Assembly: GCF_003594915.1 (NCBI RefSeq)
Contig: NZ_QZCS01000001.1
Location: forward strand, 434,001 to 498,000
Length of the DNA stretch: 64,000 nt
Origin: Enterobacter chuandaensis
GTDB lineage: Bacteria > Pseudomonadota > Gammaproteobacteria > Enterobacterales > Enterobacteriaceae
Direction of reading: 5' to 3'
The position numbers and the translations under genes are program-made. Positions 44,168 through 55,442 of this stretch are shown one piece after another. Position 1 is the stretch's first letter. Each line of letters starts with the position of its first letter. The notes under the pieces are model-generated. The model did not search any database and had not been told where the DNA came from. It saw nothing but the letters and a program-made list of their open reading frames with translations.

Positions 44168-45122
44168 AACCTTAACCCGTCTCGGACTGGCTGGCCTGAT
44201 GGCGTTTACCGCGCTGGCACAGGCTGCAGAAGCCGCACCGGACAGCTTACGCATTGGCTATCAGAAAGGCAGCGTCAGTATGGTGCTGGCAAAAAGCCAC
44301 CAGCTTCTGGAAAAACGCTTCCCGGACACCAAATTCTCCTGGGTGGAGTTCCCCGCCGGGCCACAGATGCTTGAAGCACTGAACGTTGGCAGTATCGATC
44401 TGGGCAGCACGGGCGACATTCCGCCTATCTTTGCTCAGGCTGCCGGAGCGGACCTGGTTTATGTGGGCGTAGAACCCGCGAAACCGAAAGCCGAGGTAAT
44501 TCTGGTACCTGAAAACAGCGACATCAAAAGCGTTGCCGATCTTAAAGGCCGTAAAGTTGCTTTCCAGAAAGGCTCCAGCTCGCACAACCTGCTGCTGCGC
44601 GCCTTACAGGAAGCCGGGCTCAAGTTCACCGACATTCAGCCCGTTTACCTGACGCCTGCCGACGCACGCGCTGCGTTCCAGCAGAAGAACGTTGATGCCT
44701 GGGCCATCTGGGATCCGTACTACTCAGCCGCATTACTGCAGGGTGGCGTACGGGTGCTGAAAGACGGAACCACGCTGAAGCAAACCGGTTCGTTCTATCT
44801 CGCCTCACGCCCTTACGCAGAAAAGAACGGCGCGTTTATTCAGGGCGTACTGGATACCTTTACGCAGGCTGATGCCCTGACACAGAGCCAGCGTCAGGCG
44901 AGCATTGCCCTGCTGGCAAAAACCATGGGCTTACCTGAACCGGTGATCGCGAGCTACCTCAGTCATCGTCCGCCCACCACCATTGCGCCTGTCGATGCGC
45001 ACGTCGCCGCGCTTCAGCAACAAACCGCGGACCTTTTCTATCAAAACCACCTGGTACCAAAACAGGTCAATATTCGCGAACGCATCTGGCAGCCCGCAGG
45101 CAAAGAAGGAGCTAAATCATGA
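44160..45122 (+). CDS. ssuA: Aliphatic sulfonate-binding protein SsuA
   Basis: A 320-residue periplasmic binding protein: signal peptide about 1-24, then [16 protein letters not shown] and [15 protein letters not shown] typical of SsuA/TauA. It captures alkanesulfonates for SsuBC. The ATG at 44160 lies inside the end of ssuE. Confidence 0.95.
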   Translation: MLKTLTRLGLAGLMAFTALAQAAEAAPDSLRIGYQKGSVSMVLAKSHQLLEKRFPDTKFSWVEFPAGPQMLEALNVGSIDLGSTGDIPPIFAQAAGADLVYVGVEPAKPKAEVILVPENSDIKSVADLKGRKVAFQKGSSSHNLLLRALQEAGLKFTDIQPVYLTPADARAAFQQKNVDAWAIWDPYYSAALLQGGVRVLKDGTTLKQTGSFYLASRPYAEKNGAFIQGVLDTFTQADALTQSQRQASIALLAKTMGLPEPVIASYLSHRPPTTIAPVDAHVAALQQQTADLFYQNHLVPKQVNIRERIWQPAGKEGAKS

Positions 45123-46264
45123 GTCTGAATCTTTTCTGGTTTTTACCCACCCACGGTGATGGACACTATCTTGGTACAGAAGAGGGCTCGCGCCCGGTTG
45201 ACCACGGCTATCTTCAGCAGATTGCGCAGGCGGCGGACCGAATCGGTTTCACCGGCGTACTGATCCCAACCGGACGTTCGTGCGAGGATGCCTGGCTGGT
45301 GGCCGCGTCGATGATCCCGGTGACCCAGCGCCTCAAGTTCCTGGTTGCGTTACGCCCAAGCGTGGTTTCCCCCACCGTGGCGGCGCGCCAGGCGGCTACG
45401 CTGGACAGACTGTCCAACGGTCGCGCCCTGTTTAACCTGGTGACGGGCAGCGATCCGCAGGAGCTGGCGGGCGACGGCGTTTTCCTCGACCATACCGAGC
45501 GCTATGAAGCCTCCGCCGAGTTTACCCGCGTCTGGCGACGCCTGCTGGAAGGTGAAACCGTCACCTTTGAAGGCAAACATATTCACGTTCGCGACGCGAA
45601 GCTCTACTTCCCGCCGGTGCAGCAGCCACGTCCTCCGCTCTATTTTGGCGGATCGTCGGATGTGGCTCAGGATCTGGCCGCTGAGCAGGTCGATCTCTAT
45701 CTGACCTGGGGCGAGCCGCCCGAGCTGGTGAAAGAGAAAATTGCTCAGGTTCGCGCCAAAGCCGCCGCCCATGGCCGCAGGGTGCGCTTCGGCATTCGCC
45801 TGCACGTGATTGTGCGCGAAACCAATGAGGAAGCCTGGCAGGCGGCAGACCGTCTGATATCCCACCTGGACGATGAGACGATTGCAAAAGCCCAGGCGGC
45901 GTTTGCCAAAACCGACTCTGTCGGGCAGCACCGGATGGCCTCTCTGCACAACGGCAAGCGCGAGAATCTTGAAATCAGCCCTAACCTCTGGGCGGGGGTC
46001 GGCCTGGTGCGCGGCGGCGCGGGCACAGCGCTGGTCGGCGACGGTCCAACCGTAGCAGCGCGTATCAATGAATATGCTGACCTGGGCATCGACAGCTTTA
46101 TTCTTTCCGGCTATCCGCATCTGGAAGAGGCCTACAAGGTGGGTGAACTGCTGTTCCCGCATCTGGATGTTGCCATCCCGGAAATTCCGCAGCCGCAGCG
46201 GCTCCAGCTTCAGGGCGAAGCCGTGGCGAACGAGTTTATTCCACGCAAAGCCGCGCAGAGCTAA
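45119..46264 (+). CDS. ssuD: FMNH2-dependent alkanesulfonate monooxygenase SsuD
   Basis: A 381-residue luciferase-like TIM barrel ([50 protein letters not shown]). It cleaves the C-S bond of alkanesulfonates to give sulfite and aldehyde with FMNH2 and O2. Overlaps the ssuA stop by 4 nt. Confidence 0.96.
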   Translation: MSLNLFWFLPTHGDGHYLGTEEGSRPVDHGYLQQIAQAADRIGFTGVLIPTGRSCEDAWLVAASMIPVTQRLKFLVALRPSVVSPTVAARQAATLDRLSNGRALFNLVTGSDPQELAGDGVFLDHTERYEASAEFTRVWRRLLEGETVTFEGKHIHVRDAKLYFPPVQQPRPPLYFGGSSDVAQDLAAEQVDLYLTWGEPPELVKEKIAQVRAKAAAHGRRVRFGIRLHVIVRETNEEAWQAADRLISHLDDETIAKAQAAFAKTDSVGQHRMASLHNGKRENLEISPNLWAGVGLVRGGAGTALVGDGPTVAARINEYADLGIDSFILSGYPHLEEAYKVGELLFPHLDVAIPEIPQPQRLQLQGEAVANEFIPRKAAQS

Positions 46265-46273
46265 GGAGTGACC

Positions 46274-47065
46274 ATGTCTGCCACCTCACAAAAATGGCTG
46301 CTGCGCGCCGCTCCGTGGTTTTTGCCCGTCGGCATTGTGGCGCTCTGGCAGCTCGCGTCGTCCACCGGCTGGCTGTCGAGCCGCATTCTGCCCTCTCCGG
46401 AGGGCGTCGTTGAAGCGTTCTGGTCGCTGAGCGTGAGCGGAGAGCTGTGGCAGCATCTGGCGATCAGCTCCTGGCGCGCCGTGATTGGGTTTTCCATCGG
46501 CGGCAGCATCGGTCTGGTGCTGGGTCTGATCAGCGGCCTTTCCCGCTGGGGCGAGCGGCTGCTGGATACCTCCATTCAGATGTTGCGCAACGTGCCGCAT
46601 CTGGCGCTGATCCCGCTGGTTATCCTCTGGTTTGGGATTGACGAGAGCGCCAAGATCTTTCTCGTGGCGCTGGGCACGCTGTTCCCGATCTACATCAATA
46701 CCTGGCACGGCATCCGCAATATCGATCGCGGTCTGGTGGAGATGGCGCGGAGCTACGGCTTGTCCGGCTTTTCTCTCTTCACACACGTGATTCTGCCGGG
46801 CGCCCTGCCCTCCATTATGGTCGGGGTGCGCTTTGCGCTCGGCCTGATGTGGCTGACGCTGATCGTCGCGGAAACCATCTCGGCCAACTCCGGTATCGGC
46901 TACCTGGCGATGAACGCCCGTGAATTTCTGCAAACGGACGTGGTGGTGGTTGCCATCATCCTCTATGCCCTGCTCGGCAAACTCGCCGACGTTAGCGCCC
47001 AGTGGCTGGAGCGCAGCTGGCTGCGCTGGAACCCGGCCTACACCCTTCAGGAGGCAAAAGCATGA
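46274..47065 (+). CDS. ssuC: Sulfonate ABC transporter permease SsuC
   Basis: A 263-residue permease with about six transmembrane helices and the EAA-type loop [24 protein letters not shown]. It forms the membrane channel for sulfonates. ATG at 46274 follows AAGGAG, and the stop overlaps ssuB. Confidence 0.95.
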   Translation: MSATSQKWLLRAAPWFLPVGIVALWQLASSTGWLSSRILPSPEGVVEAFWSLSVSGELWQHLAISSWRAVIGFSIGGSIGLVLGLISGLSRWGERLLDTSIQMLRNVPHLALIPLVILWFGIDESAKIFLVALGTLFPIYINTWHGIRNIDRGLVEMARSYGLSGFSLFTHVILPGALPSIMVGVRFALGLMWLTLIVAETISANSGIGYLAMNAREFLQTDVVVVAIILYALLGKLADVSAQWLERSWLRWNPAYTLQEAKA

Positions 47066-47832
47066 ATACAGCACGTCTGAACCAGGGTACGCCGCTGCTG
47101 CTGAACGGCGTAACTAAACGCTACGGCGAAAACACCATTCTTAACGGGCTGGATCTGCATATTCCCGCCGGCCAGTTTGTGGCCGTAGTCGGGCGCAGCG
47201 GCGGCGGCAAGAGCACCCTGCTGCGTCTATTAGCCGGGCTGGAAGCCCCCAACGGTGGAGAGATTCTGGCAGGAACCACGCCGCTGGCCAATATTCAGGA
47301 CGATACGCGCATGATGTTTCAGGACGCGCGGCTGCTGCCGTGGAAAACGGTGATTGATAACGTCGGGCTGGGGCTCAAAGGCAGCTGGCGGGATGAAGCC
47401 CGTCGAGCGCTGGCCGCCGTCGGGCTGGAACACCGTGCCGGTGAATGGCCTGCATCGCTGTCTGGCGGACAGAAACAACGCGTGGCGCTGGCGCGAGCGT
47501 TGATTCACCGGCCTGGCCTGCTGCTGCTTGATGAACCGCTCGGCGCGCTCGACGCCCTGACGCGGATTGAGATGCAGGATCTGATTGAAACCCTCTGGCA
47601 GGCGCACGGCTTTACGGTACTGCTGGTGACGCATGACGTCAGCGAAGCCGTGGCGATGGCGGATCGGGTGCTGCTTATAGAAGACGGGAAAATCGGTCTG
47701 GATCTGACGGTGGATATCCCGCGTCCTCGTCGCGTGGGCTCGGCGAGACTGGCGGAGCTGGAGGCGGAAGTGTTGGATCAGGTGATGAAGCGTGGGGAAA
47801 CGGAGTTACAGCGTATTAAGGCGAATGCCTGA
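47062..47832 (+). CDS. ssuB: Sulfonate ABC transporter ATPase SsuB
   Basis: A 256-residue ABC ATPase: Walker [10 protein letters not shown] (44-52), signature LSGGQ (133-137), Walker B LLLLDEP (153-159). It energises SsuC. Last gene of ssuEADCB; overlaps ssuC by 4 nt. In E. coli the operon is induced during sulfate limitation through Cbl. Confidence 0.96.
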   Translation: MNTARLNQGTPLLLNGVTKRYGENTILNGLDLHIPAGQFVAVVGRSGGGKSTLLRLLAGLEAPNGGEILAGTTPLANIQDDTRMMFQDARLLPWKTVIDNVGLGLKGSWRDEARRALAAVGLEHRAGEWPASLSGGQKQRVALARALIHRPGLLLLDEPLGALDALTRIEMQDLIETLWQAHGFTVLLVTHDVSEAVAMADRVLLIEDGKIGLDLTVDIPRPRRVGSARLAELEAEVLDQVMKRGETELQRIKANA

Positions 47833-47846
47833 TGCCCTCCCCCCGG

Positions 47847-47867
47847 CCCTCTCCCACAGGGAGAGGG
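47847..47867. repeat. GC-rich palindrome between convergent ssuB and pepN
   Basis: A perfect 9-bp inverted repeat CCCTCTCCC/GGGAGAGGG with an ACA loop. The motif occurs as a scattered intergenic hairpin in Enterobacter-type genomes (memory, not counted here). It may act as a 3'-end hairpin for both genes; there is no T-run. Confidence 0.65.
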
Positions 47868-47883
47868 AGGGTTAAGCTTTCTA

Positions 47884-50496
47884 TCAAGCCAGTGCTTTAG
47901 CAATCTTCTCGTACAGATCGCCAGACAGGTTTTCCAGCCCTTGCAGCTGCTCAAGCGCGGCGCGCATCTTCGCCTGGCGCTGTGCATCGTAGCGTTTCAG
48001 ACGGATCAGCGGCTCAATCAGACGTGACGCCACCTGCGGGTTACGGCTGTTGAGTTCGGTCAGCATTTCCACCATAAACTGGTATCCGCTGCCGTCTTCG
48101 GCGTGGAACGCCGCCGGGTTGCTGCTGGCAAACGCACCAATCAGCGAGCGGACGCGGTTCGGGTTGCTCATCGTGAACGAACGGTGCTTCAGCAGGCTGC
48201 GAACCTTGCTGAGCGCATCGGCCGCCGGGCTGGTCGCCTGCAGAATAAACCACTTGTCCATCACCAGACCATCCTGGTGCCATTTGTCATCGTATTCCTG
48301 CATCAACGCATCGCGGCACGGCAGTTCAGCGGCAACGCTTGCCGCCAGGGCCGCGAGCGCATCGGTCATGTTATCCGCTTCGTGATACTGTTTGCTCACC
48401 AGCGTGTTCGCCAGCCCGGCCTCACCAAACGCAAGGTAGCGCAGGCAGGTATTGCGCAGGGTACGCTTGCCGATATCCGCATGCTCCACGCGATAGGCAT
48501 CAAGCTTGTTGGCGTTGTAGAGCGCCAGGAACTCGTCCGCCAGTTCGGTCGCCAGCGTGCGGGTCAGCGCTTCGCGCACCGCCACGATGGCAATTGGGTC
48601 GATGATGTCGAACAGCTCCGCAATTTCAGTCGCGGACGGCAGCGTCAGAATTTCAGCCGCCAGCGCCGGGTCAATCTTCTCGTCCAGCAGGATGGCGCGG
48701 AACGCGTCTGCCACATGCACCGGCAGCGTCAACGGCTGGCCCTGCTGGTAACGGTTCACGTTCAGCTTGATGTAGGTTGCCAGCAGGCTCTGCGCCGCAT
48801 CCCAACGAGAGAAATCGTTGCGCGCATGGCGCATCAGGAACGTCAGTTGCTGGTCGCTCCATTTGTACTCCAGCTTCACCGGCGCGGAGAATTCGCACAG
48901 CAGCGCAGACACCGGCTGGAAGTAAACATTATCGAAGATAAAGGTCTGCTCTGCCTGGGTCACGTTCAGAACGTGGTGAACCGGATGGCCGCCCTTCTGT
49001 AATGGGATGACTTTGCCTTCGTTGTCGTACAGCTCAATGCTGAACGGAATGTGCAGCGGATATTTCTCTTCCTGCTCGGCGGTTGGCGGCGTGCGCTGGC
49101 TGATGGTCAGGGTGTACTGCTCGGTTTCCGGGTTGTAGTCGTCCTTAACGGTGACAATCGGGGTCCCGGCCTGGCTGTACCAGCGGCGGAAATGAGAAAG
49201 GTCAACGTTAGACGCGTCTTCCATCGCCTGCACGAAGTCATCGCAGGTGGCCGCGCTGCCGTCGTGACGTTCGAAGTAAAGCTGCATCCCTTTCTGGAAG
49301 TTTTCCTCGCCCAGCAGGGTGTGGATCATACGAATAATTTCAGCGCCCTTCTCGTACACCGTCAGGGTGTAGAAGTTGTTCATCTCAATGACTTTGTCCG
49401 GACGGATCGGGTGCGCCATAGGGCTGGCATCTTCCGCAAATTGCAGACCGCGCATGGTGCGCACGTTGTTGATGCGGTTCACCGCGCGTGAACCCAAATC
49501 GGAGCTGAACTCCTGATCGCGGAAAACGGTCAGGCCCTCTTTCAGGCTCAGCTGGAACCAGTCGCGGCAGGTGACGCGGTTACCGGTCCAGTTATGGAAA
49601 TACTCGTGGCCGATGACGCGTTCGATATCGAGGTAGTCTTTATCGGTGGCGGTATCGGTACGCGCCAGCACATACTTGGAGTTAAAGATGTTAAGGCCTT
49701 TATTCTCCATCGCGCCCATATTGAAGAAGTCGACGGCGACGATCATATAGATGTCGAGATCGTATTCGAGGCCGAAGCGCTCTTCGTCCCACTTCATGGA
49801 GTTAATGAGTGAGGTCATCGCCCACGGCGCGCGGTCGAGGTTGCCGCGGTCAACGAACAACTCCAGCGCCACTTCACGGCCAGAGCGGGTTTTGAAGGTG
49901 TCGCGCAGCACGTCGAAATCACCCGCCACCAGCGCAAACAGATAGCACGGTTTCGGGAACGGATCCTGCCACTGCACCCAGTGACGGCCATTTTCCAGCT
50001 CGCCCTCACCGACGCGGTTACCGTTGGAGAGCAGGAACGGATAGAGCGTTTTATCGGCAATGATTTTGGTGGTAAAGCGCGCCAGCACGTCCGGGCGGTC
50101 CAGGTACCAGGTAATGTGGCGGAAGCCTTCGGCTTCACACTGCGTGCACAGCGCCACGCCAGACTGGTAGAGCCCTTCCAGCGCCGTATTGGCCGCAGGG
50201 CTGATCTCATTGACGATGCGCAGCGTAAAGCGTTCCGGCAGGTTGTCGATGACCAGCTGGTTGCCTTCTTCTTTATAGTCTGACCAGGGTTCATCGTTAA
50301 TGTGCAGGGAGACCAGCGTCAGGTCTTCGCCATCCAGACGCAGCGGTACGGCAGTCGCGCTGTGGCGCGTCACCTGGCTTACCGCCGTCACAACGGTTTT
50401 TGTGGCATCCAGGTCAAAAGTCAGATCGATATCGCTAATCAGGTATTCCGGCGCACGGTAGTCGTGGCGGTATTTGGCTTGTGGCTGTTGTGTCAT
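47884..50496 (-). CDS. pepN: Aminopeptidase N
   Basis: An 870-residue M1 metallopeptidase, same length as E. coli PepN. GAMENKGLN exopeptidase motif and the zinc motif HEYFHNWTGN with the downstream glutamate in LKEGLTVF (around residues 297-320). It removes N-terminal residues from peptides and is the main aminopeptidase of the cytosol. Divergent from pncB. Confidence 0.97.
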   Translation of the reverse strand: MTQQPQAKYRHDYRAPEYLISDIDLTFDLDATKTVVTAVSQVTRHSATAVPLRLDGEDLTLVSLHINDEPWSDYKEEGNQLVIDNLPERFTLRIVNEISPAANTALEGLYQSGVALCTQCEAEGFRHITWYLDRPDVLARFTTKIIADKTLYPFLLSNGNRVGEGELENGRHWVQWQDPFPKPCYLFALVAGDFDVLRDTFKTRSGREVALELFVDRGNLDRAPWAMTSLINSMKWDEERFGLEYDLDIYMIVAVDFFNMGAMENKGLNIFNSKYVLARTDTATDKDYLDIERVIGHEYFHNWTGNRVTCRDWFQLSLKEGLTVFRDQEFSSDLGSRAVNRINNVRTMRGLQFAEDASPMAHPIRPDKVIEMNNFYTLTVYEKGAEIIRMIHTLLGEENFQKGMQLYFERHDGSAATCDDFVQAMEDASNVDLSHFRRWYSQAGTPIVTVKDDYNPETEQYTLTISQRTPPTAEQEEKYPLHIPFSIELYDNEGKVIPLQKGGHPVHHVLNVTQAEQTFIFDNVYFQPVSALLCEFSAPVKLEYKWSDQQLTFLMRHARNDFSRWDAAQSLLATYIKLNVNRYQQGQPLTLPVHVADAFRAILLDEKIDPALAAEILTLPSATEIAELFDIIDPIAIVAVREALTRTLATELADEFLALYNANKLDAYRVEHADIGKRTLRNTCLRYLAFGEAGLANTLVSKQYHEADNMTDALAALAASVAAELPCRDALMQEYDDKWHQDGLVMDKWFILQATSPAADALSKVRSLLKHRSFTMSNPNRVRSLIGAFASSNPAAFHAEDGSGYQFMVEMLTELNSRNPQVASRLIEPLIRLKRYDAQRQAKMRAALEQLQGLENLSGDLYEKIAKALA

Positions 50497-50690
50497 AGAA
50501 AACCTTATGCATCGTTTGTCGAGTAACGTTTCAATATATTCCTGTTGTGTAAAACGCGCTATGCAGAATGTTCATCTTTTCAGGCAGAAACTCCTTTTTT
50601 GCTACATTTGTATAACACGGGGCACGAAATGCTCTCGACCATAAAGTGTGCTTATGTTGTGATCGGGGTTCAATAAATCACTAAACAAGG

Positions 50691-50721
50691 TATACTCCGG
50701 AGTTGTTTATTGTACTAAACG
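50691..50721 (+). promoter_or_regulatory. pncB promoter and NadR operator
   Basis: A -10 hexamer TATACT (50691-50696) is followed by TGTTTA-N6-TAAACG (50704-50721), which matches the NadR operator TGTTTA-N6-TAAACA at 11 of 12 fixed positions. NadR bound here would block transcription of pncB when NAD is plentiful. Confidence 0.8.
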
Positions 50722-50750
50722 CTCCCGTGAGAGGATGCTACAGCGCACCT

Positions 50751-51953
50751 ATGACTCAATTCGCTTCTCCGGTTCTGCATACGTTGCTGGATACCGACGC
50801 GTATAAACTGCATATGCAGCAAGCCGTTTTCCACCATTACTATGACGTTCACGTCGCGGCGGAATTCCGCTGCCGTGGTGACGACTTGCTCGGTATTTAC
50901 GCAGACTCCATTCGTGAACAGGTCGATGCGATGCAGCATCTGACGCTGCAGGACGACGAATATCAGTGGCTTTCAGGCCTGCCTTTCTTCAAAGCGGATT
51001 ATCTGAACTGGCTGCGCGACTTCCGCTATAAGCCAGAACAGGTCACCGTAACCAACGAGAACGGCAAGCTGGATATTCGTCTTGAAGGTCCGTGGCGGGA
51101 AGTGATCATGTGGGAAGTGCCGCTTCTGGCAGTGATTAGCGAGCTGGCTCACCGCTACCGTTCGCCGGAAACGGGCGTCGAGCAGGCAGTTGCCTCGCTG
51201 GAAAACAAACTTGCAGCCTTCTCTACGCTGACCGAAGGGCTGGATATGTCCCGCTTCCGCCTGATGGATTTCGGCACCCGTCGCCGCTTCTCTCGCGACG
51301 TTCAGGAGGCCATTGTAAAACGTCTGCAACTTGAGCCGTGGTTCGTGGGCACCAGTAACTACGATCTGGCGCGTCGCCTTAGCCTGACACCAATGGGCAC
51401 CCAGGCGCACGAATGGTTCCAGGCGCATCAGCAAATTAGCCCTGACCTGGCTAACAGCCAACGTGCGGCACTGGCTGCGTGGCTTGAAGAGTATCCAAAT
51501 CAACTCGGGATCGCCCTGACCGACTGTATTACGATGGATGCCTTCCTGCGCGATTTTGGCCCCGAGTTTGCTGAGCGTTACCAGGGGTTACGCCACGATT
51601 CCGGGGATCCGGTTGAATGGGGCGAAAAGGCGATTGCCCATTACCAAAAACTTGGCATTGACCCGATGAGCAAGGTGCTGGTCTTCTCCGATAATCTCGA
51701 CCTGGCGAAAGCCGTCGAACTGTATCGTCATTTCAGTACCAGAATTAATCTGGGCTTCGGGATCGGTACCCGGTTGACCTGCGATATCCCTCAGGTAAAA
51801 CCACTGAACATTGTGATAAAACTGGTGGAATGTAACGGCAAGCCGGTGGCGAAACTCTCCGATAGCCCGGGTAAAACCATCTGCCATGACAAAGCGTTTG
51901 TCCGCGCATTGCGCAAAGCGTTCGATCTCCCCCAGATCAAAAAAGCCAGTTAA
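50751..51953 (+). CDS. pncB: Nicotinate phosphoribosyltransferase
   Basis: A 400-residue enzyme, same length as E. coli PncB. It joins nicotinate and PRPP to nicotinate mononucleotide in NAD salvage. [10 protein letters not shown] and the active-site segment [13 protein letters not shown] are visible. ATG at 50751; the 16-codon upstream frame overlaps the NadR operator and is rejected. Confidence 0.96.
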   Translation: MTQFASPVLHTLLDTDAYKLHMQQAVFHHYYDVHVAAEFRCRGDDLLGIYADSIREQVDAMQHLTLQDDEYQWLSGLPFFKADYLNWLRDFRYKPEQVTVTNENGKLDIRLEGPWREVIMWEVPLLAVISELAHRYRSPETGVEQAVASLENKLAAFSTLTEGLDMSRFRLMDFGTRRRFSRDVQEAIVKRLQLEPWFVGTSNYDLARRLSLTPMGTQAHEWFQAHQQISPDLANSQRAALAAWLEEYPNQLGIALTDCITMDAFLRDFGPEFAERYQGLRHDSGDPVEWGEKAIAHYQKLGIDPMSKVLVFSDNLDLAKAVELYRHFSTRINLGFGIGTRLTCDIPQVKPLNIVIKLVECNGKPVAKLSDSPGKTICHDKAFVRALRKAFDLPQIKKAS

Positions 51954-51961
51954 GCGCTGAC

Positions 51962-51987
51962 GGGAGCCTTCAGGGCTCCCTTCCCTT
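51962..51987 (+). terminator. pncB terminator
   Basis: Stem GGGAGCC/GGCTCCC with a TTCAG loop, followed by TTCCCTT, 8 nt after pncB. The tail is less T-rich than usual. Confidence 0.65.
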
Positions 51988-52118
51988 ATTTATTTCTCAA
52001 TTCTTCTCTTTTGACTGCGAAATTTACTTGTCTGATAGCGGATGGCAGGTAACATAGATATCCCCCCATAAGGGTGGACAAGTGTTTATTTTTTCCGACT
52101 ATTAACAGAGAGAATATT

Positions 52119-53519
52119 ATGAGCGTTGTGCCTGTAGCCGACGTACTCCAGGGCCGTGTCGCCGTTGACCAGGAGGTCACCGTGCGCGGATGGGTGCGTA
52201 CTCGCCGAGATTCTAAAGCTGGCATCTCCTTCCTTGCCGTCTATGACGGTTCCTGCTTTGATCCTGTACAGGCCGTCATTAATAATTCTCTGCCCAATTA
52301 CAATGATGACGTTCTGCGCCTGACGACGGGTTGTTCCGTTATCGTTACCGGGGTGGTTGTCGCATCACCGGGCCAGGGTCAGAGTTTCGAAATTCAGGCC
52401 TCTGCCATTGAAGTCACCGGCTGGGTTGAAGATCCGGACACCTACCCGATGGCGGCAAAACGTCACAGCATCGAATACCTGCGTGAAGTCGCACACCTGC
52501 GTCCGCGTACCAACCTGATTGGTGCGGTGGCCCGCGTGCGTCATACGCTGGCTCAGGCGCTGCATCGCTTCTTCGATGAGCAGGGTTATTTCTGGGTGTC
52601 TACCCCGCTGATCACCGCCTCCGATACGGAAGGCGCGGGTGAGATGTTCCGCGTCTCGACGCTGGACATGGAAAACCTGCCGCGCACGCCGGAAGGTAAA
52701 GTGGACTATGACAAAGACTTCTTTGGTAAAGAAGCCTTCCTGACGGTGTCCGGTCAGCTCAACGGCGAAACCTACGCCTGTGCGCTGTCTAAAATCTATA
52801 CCTTCGGCCCAACCTTCCGCGCCGAAAACTCTAACACCAGCCGCCACCTGGCGGAATTCTGGATGCTAGAGCCGGAAGTGGCGTTTGCTGACCTCAACGA
52901 CGTTGCCGGTCTGGCGGAAGCGATGCTGAAGTACGTCTTCAAAGCGGTGCTGGAAGAGCGTCCTGACGACATGAAGTTCTTCGCAGAGCGCGTAGACAGC
53001 GATGCTGTGGCGCGTCTGGAGCGTTTCGTCTCTGCCGACTTTGCGCAGGTGGACTATACCGACGCGGTAGCGATCCTCGAGAAATGCGGTGAGAAGTTCG
53101 AGAACCCGGTTTACTGGGGCGTCGATCTGGCGTCTGAGCACGAACGCTATCTGGCCGAGAAACATTTCAAAGCGCCGGTTGTTGTTAAAAACTACCCGAA
53201 AGACATTAAGGCCTTCTATATGCGCCTTAACGAAGACGGGAAAACCGTGGCAGCAATGGACGTACTGGCACCGGGCATCGGTGAAATCATCGGTGGTTCT
53301 CAGCGTGAAGAACGTCTGGACGTGCTGGACGCGCGCATGGAAGAGATGGGTCTCAACCCTGCGGACTACAGCTGGTATCGCGATCTGCGCCGTTACGGCA
53401 CCGTTCCGCACGCTGGGTTCGGTCTGGGCTTCGAGCGTTTGATCGCCTACGTTACCGGTGTTCAGAACGTACGTGACGTGATCCCGTTCCCACGTACTCC
53501 ACGTAACGCCAGCTTCTAA
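52119..53519 (+). CDS. asnS: Asparaginyl-tRNA synthetase
   Basis: A 466-residue class IIb synthetase, E. coli length. N-terminal OB-fold anticodon domain ([20 protein letters not shown]) and catalytic core with motif 2 [15 protein letters not shown] and motif 3 GFGLGFERL. It charges tRNA-Asn. ATG at 52119 follows GAGAG; upstream frame rejected. Confidence 0.97.
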   Translation: MSVVPVADVLQGRVAVDQEVTVRGWVRTRRDSKAGISFLAVYDGSCFDPVQAVINNSLPNYNDDVLRLTTGCSVIVTGVVVASPGQGQSFEIQASAIEVTGWVEDPDTYPMAAKRHSIEYLREVAHLRPRTNLIGAVARVRHTLAQALHRFFDEQGYFWVSTPLITASDTEGAGEMFRVSTLDMENLPRTPEGKVDYDKDFFGKEAFLTVSGQLNGETYACALSKIYTFGPTFRAENSNTSRHLAEFWMLEPEVAFADLNDVAGLAEAMLKYVFKAVLEERPDDMKFFAERVDSDAVARLERFVSADFAQVDYTDAVAILEKCGEKFENPVYWGVDLASEHERYLAEKHFKAPVVVKNYPKDIKAFYMRLNEDGKTVAAMDVLAPGIGEIIGGSQREERLDVLDARMEEMGLNPADYSWYRDLRRYGTVPHAGFGLGFERLIAYVTGVQNVRDVIPFPRTPRNASF

Positions 53520-53531
53520 GTAACACAACAG

Positions 53532-53565
53532 ATAATGGCCAGCATTTGCTGGCCATTATTTTATT
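53532..53565 (+). terminator. asnS terminator
   Basis: A 13-bp stem (ATAATGGCCAGCA/TGCTGGCCATTAT) with a tight loop and a T-rich tail, 12 nt after asnS. Confidence 0.85.
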
Positions 53566-54124
53566 CTGTCCTGTCAGTTTTTGTCAGCGTAAAGTCAGCG
53601 TTTTTAAACCATCACCCTGTCACAACCACTACCTGTTACGTTTTGTTTCCGCAAAATATCCAGCGACAAAAAATAAACCACAGTCTTATTGCGATTATTA
53701 CAACCTCAAGCAATAGCACAAATTTCAACCACTTTTTTAGCCATCCAGAAGTCTTTTTACGGTCATAAGAAAAAACGAGTCGTTTAACATCCGTTTATAG
53801 GAATTGCCTTTATTCAAATTAATCATAAGGAATTCATATATATAGGAAACAATTCGCTGATTAATTCATCAGGACACTCTGAAATTTGAGATGGTTCACA
53901 AAGTTCCAAAAAATACACATTTAGTTACACATATTTTCTTCTTGTAACTCAATCTTGAGAATTGTAGCACTTTCAGGCTAGCGAAACGCTTCGGTGAATG
54001 GAAAGATGCCTGTCAGATACATAAAGACACCAAACTCTCATCAATAGTTCCGGAAATATTTATTGACAGAATTTATTGGCGGCAGTGGCGAGTGTCATAA
54101 AAAAACCAATGAGGGTAATAAATA
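53566..54124 (+). promoter_or_regulatory. ompF regulatory region and leader
   Basis: A 559-bp AT-rich gap. The segment from about 53915 to 54124 follows the E. coli ompF promoter closely: tandem OmpR-type boxes (TTTAGTTACACATATTTTC, CTTGTAACTC, TTGTAGCACTTTCA, about 53918-53975), an AAAGAT -10 element (54002-54007), and a leader of about 110 nt ending in ATGAGGGTAATAAATA, the pairing site of MicF RNA. The first 340 bp hold no gene I can support. A distal OmpR site is known further upstream in E. coli but was not located here. Confidence 0.78.
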
Positions 54125-55258
54125 ATGATGAAGCGCAATATTCTGGCAGTGGTAATCCCTGCCCTGCTGGTAGCCGGTGCAGCTAACGCTGCAGAAATCT
54201 ATAACAAGAACGGCAACAAACTGGATCTGTACGGGAAAATTAACGCTGAGCGTGATTTCGTTACCAATGGCGATAACACCAACAACTCAGACGCAACTTA
54301 CGCGCAGATCGGTTTCAAAGGTGAAACTCAGATCAACGACCAACTGACCGGTTATGGTCAGTGGGAATACCGTGCACTGGCCAGCTCTGCTGAAGGTGAG
54401 CAGTCTGCAAACAACTCTACCCGTACTCGTCTGGCTTTTGCTGGCCTGAAAATGGCTGACGCTGGCAGCATCGACTATGGCCGTAACTACGGTATCGTAT
54501 ACGATGTAGAGTCCTACACCGACATGGCGCCAACCTGGTCCGGCGAAACCTGGGGTGGCGGTTATGTTGATAACTACATGACCAGCCGTTCTACTGGCCT
54601 GCTGACCTACCGTAACAGCGATTTCTTCGGCCTCGTTGATGGTCTGAGCTTCGGTATTCAGTACCAGGCTAAAAACGAGCGTGCTGACCTGCGTCGTGCC
54701 AACGGCGACGGTGTTGGTTACTCTGTGGGCTACGACTTCGGCGGTGGCTTTGGTCTGACCGGCGCATACAGCAATGCTAACCGTACTCTTAAACAGAAAG
54801 CTGATGGCAAAGGCGACAAAGCTGAAGCATGGGCAATTGGTGGTAAATACGATGCTAATAGCCTGTATCTGGCAGCTGTGTACGCAGAAACCCGCAACAT
54901 GAGCATCCTGGGTAACAGCACCGGTTCCAATACTCCGGATGAAGCAGGTGACGTGTTCAACGTAGCGAACAAAACCCAGAACTTCGAAGTTATCGCTCAG
55001 TACCAGTTCGATTTCGGCCTGCGTCCATCCCTGTCCTACGTGCAGAGTAAAGGTAAAAACCTGAACACCGTAGCTGGCGGCGATGCAGACCTGGCTAAAT
55101 ACGTCGAAGTTGGTGCAACTTACTACTTCAACAAAAACTTCAACGTGTCTGCTGACTACCGTATCAACCTGATCGACGAAGATCAGGCCAAGCGTACTGG
55201 CGGCGGCTGGGTTGGTACCGACGATCAGGTTGGCCTGGCTGCAGTTTACCAGTTCTAA
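54125..55258 (+). CDS. ompF: Outer membrane porin OmpF (Omp35 type)
   Basis: A 377-residue trimeric porin precursor. Signal peptide 1-22 (ANA), a 16-strand barrel with conserved [16 protein letters not shown] and C-terminal Phe (AVYQF). Position between asnS and aspC identifies it as the OmpF orthologue. Loop L3, which lines the eyelet, reads [13 protein letters not shown]: the conserved Asp is present (D133) but the usual Glu of the PEFGGD motif is Thr137. This may change charge selectivity. Diffusion of small polar solutes across the outer membrane; repressed by MicF and controlled by OmpR in E. coli. Confidence 0.95.
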   Translation: MMKRNILAVVIPALLVAGAANAAEIYNKNGNKLDLYGKINAERDFVTNGDNTNNSDATYAQIGFKGETQINDQLTGYGQWEYRALASSAEGEQSANNSTRTRLAFAGLKMADAGSIDYGRNYGIVYDVESYTDMAPTWSGETWGGGYVDNYMTSRSTGLLTYRNSDFFGLVDGLSFGIQYQAKNERADLRRANGDGVGYSVGYDFGGGFGLTGAYSNANRTLKQKADGKGDKAEAWAIGGKYDANSLYLAAVYAETRNMSILGNSTGSNTPDEAGDVFNVANKTQNFEVIAQYQFDFGLRPSLSYVQSKGKNLNTVAGGDADLAKYVEVGATYYFNKNFNVSADYRINLIDEDQAKRTGGGWVGTDDQVGLAAVYQF

Positions 55259-55288
55259 TCCGTACACCACGTTGTTATATGCATAATG

Positions 55289-55316
55289 AACAGGGCTTCG
55301 GCCCTGTTTTTTTATG
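55289..55316 (+). terminator. ompF terminator
   Basis: Stem AACAGGGC/GCCCTGTT with a TTCG tetraloop and a T-run. Confidence 0.88.
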
Positions 55317-55442
55317 CCTGACAGAAAATAATGGCGACTTTTGAAAAGCCGCACGCTTTTCGTCGCAAACGGTTGGCATTTTGTAAATCTACCGTTAACC
55401 TGATAGCGGATTTCACTTCTGTAATCACAATGGAACTTCGTC

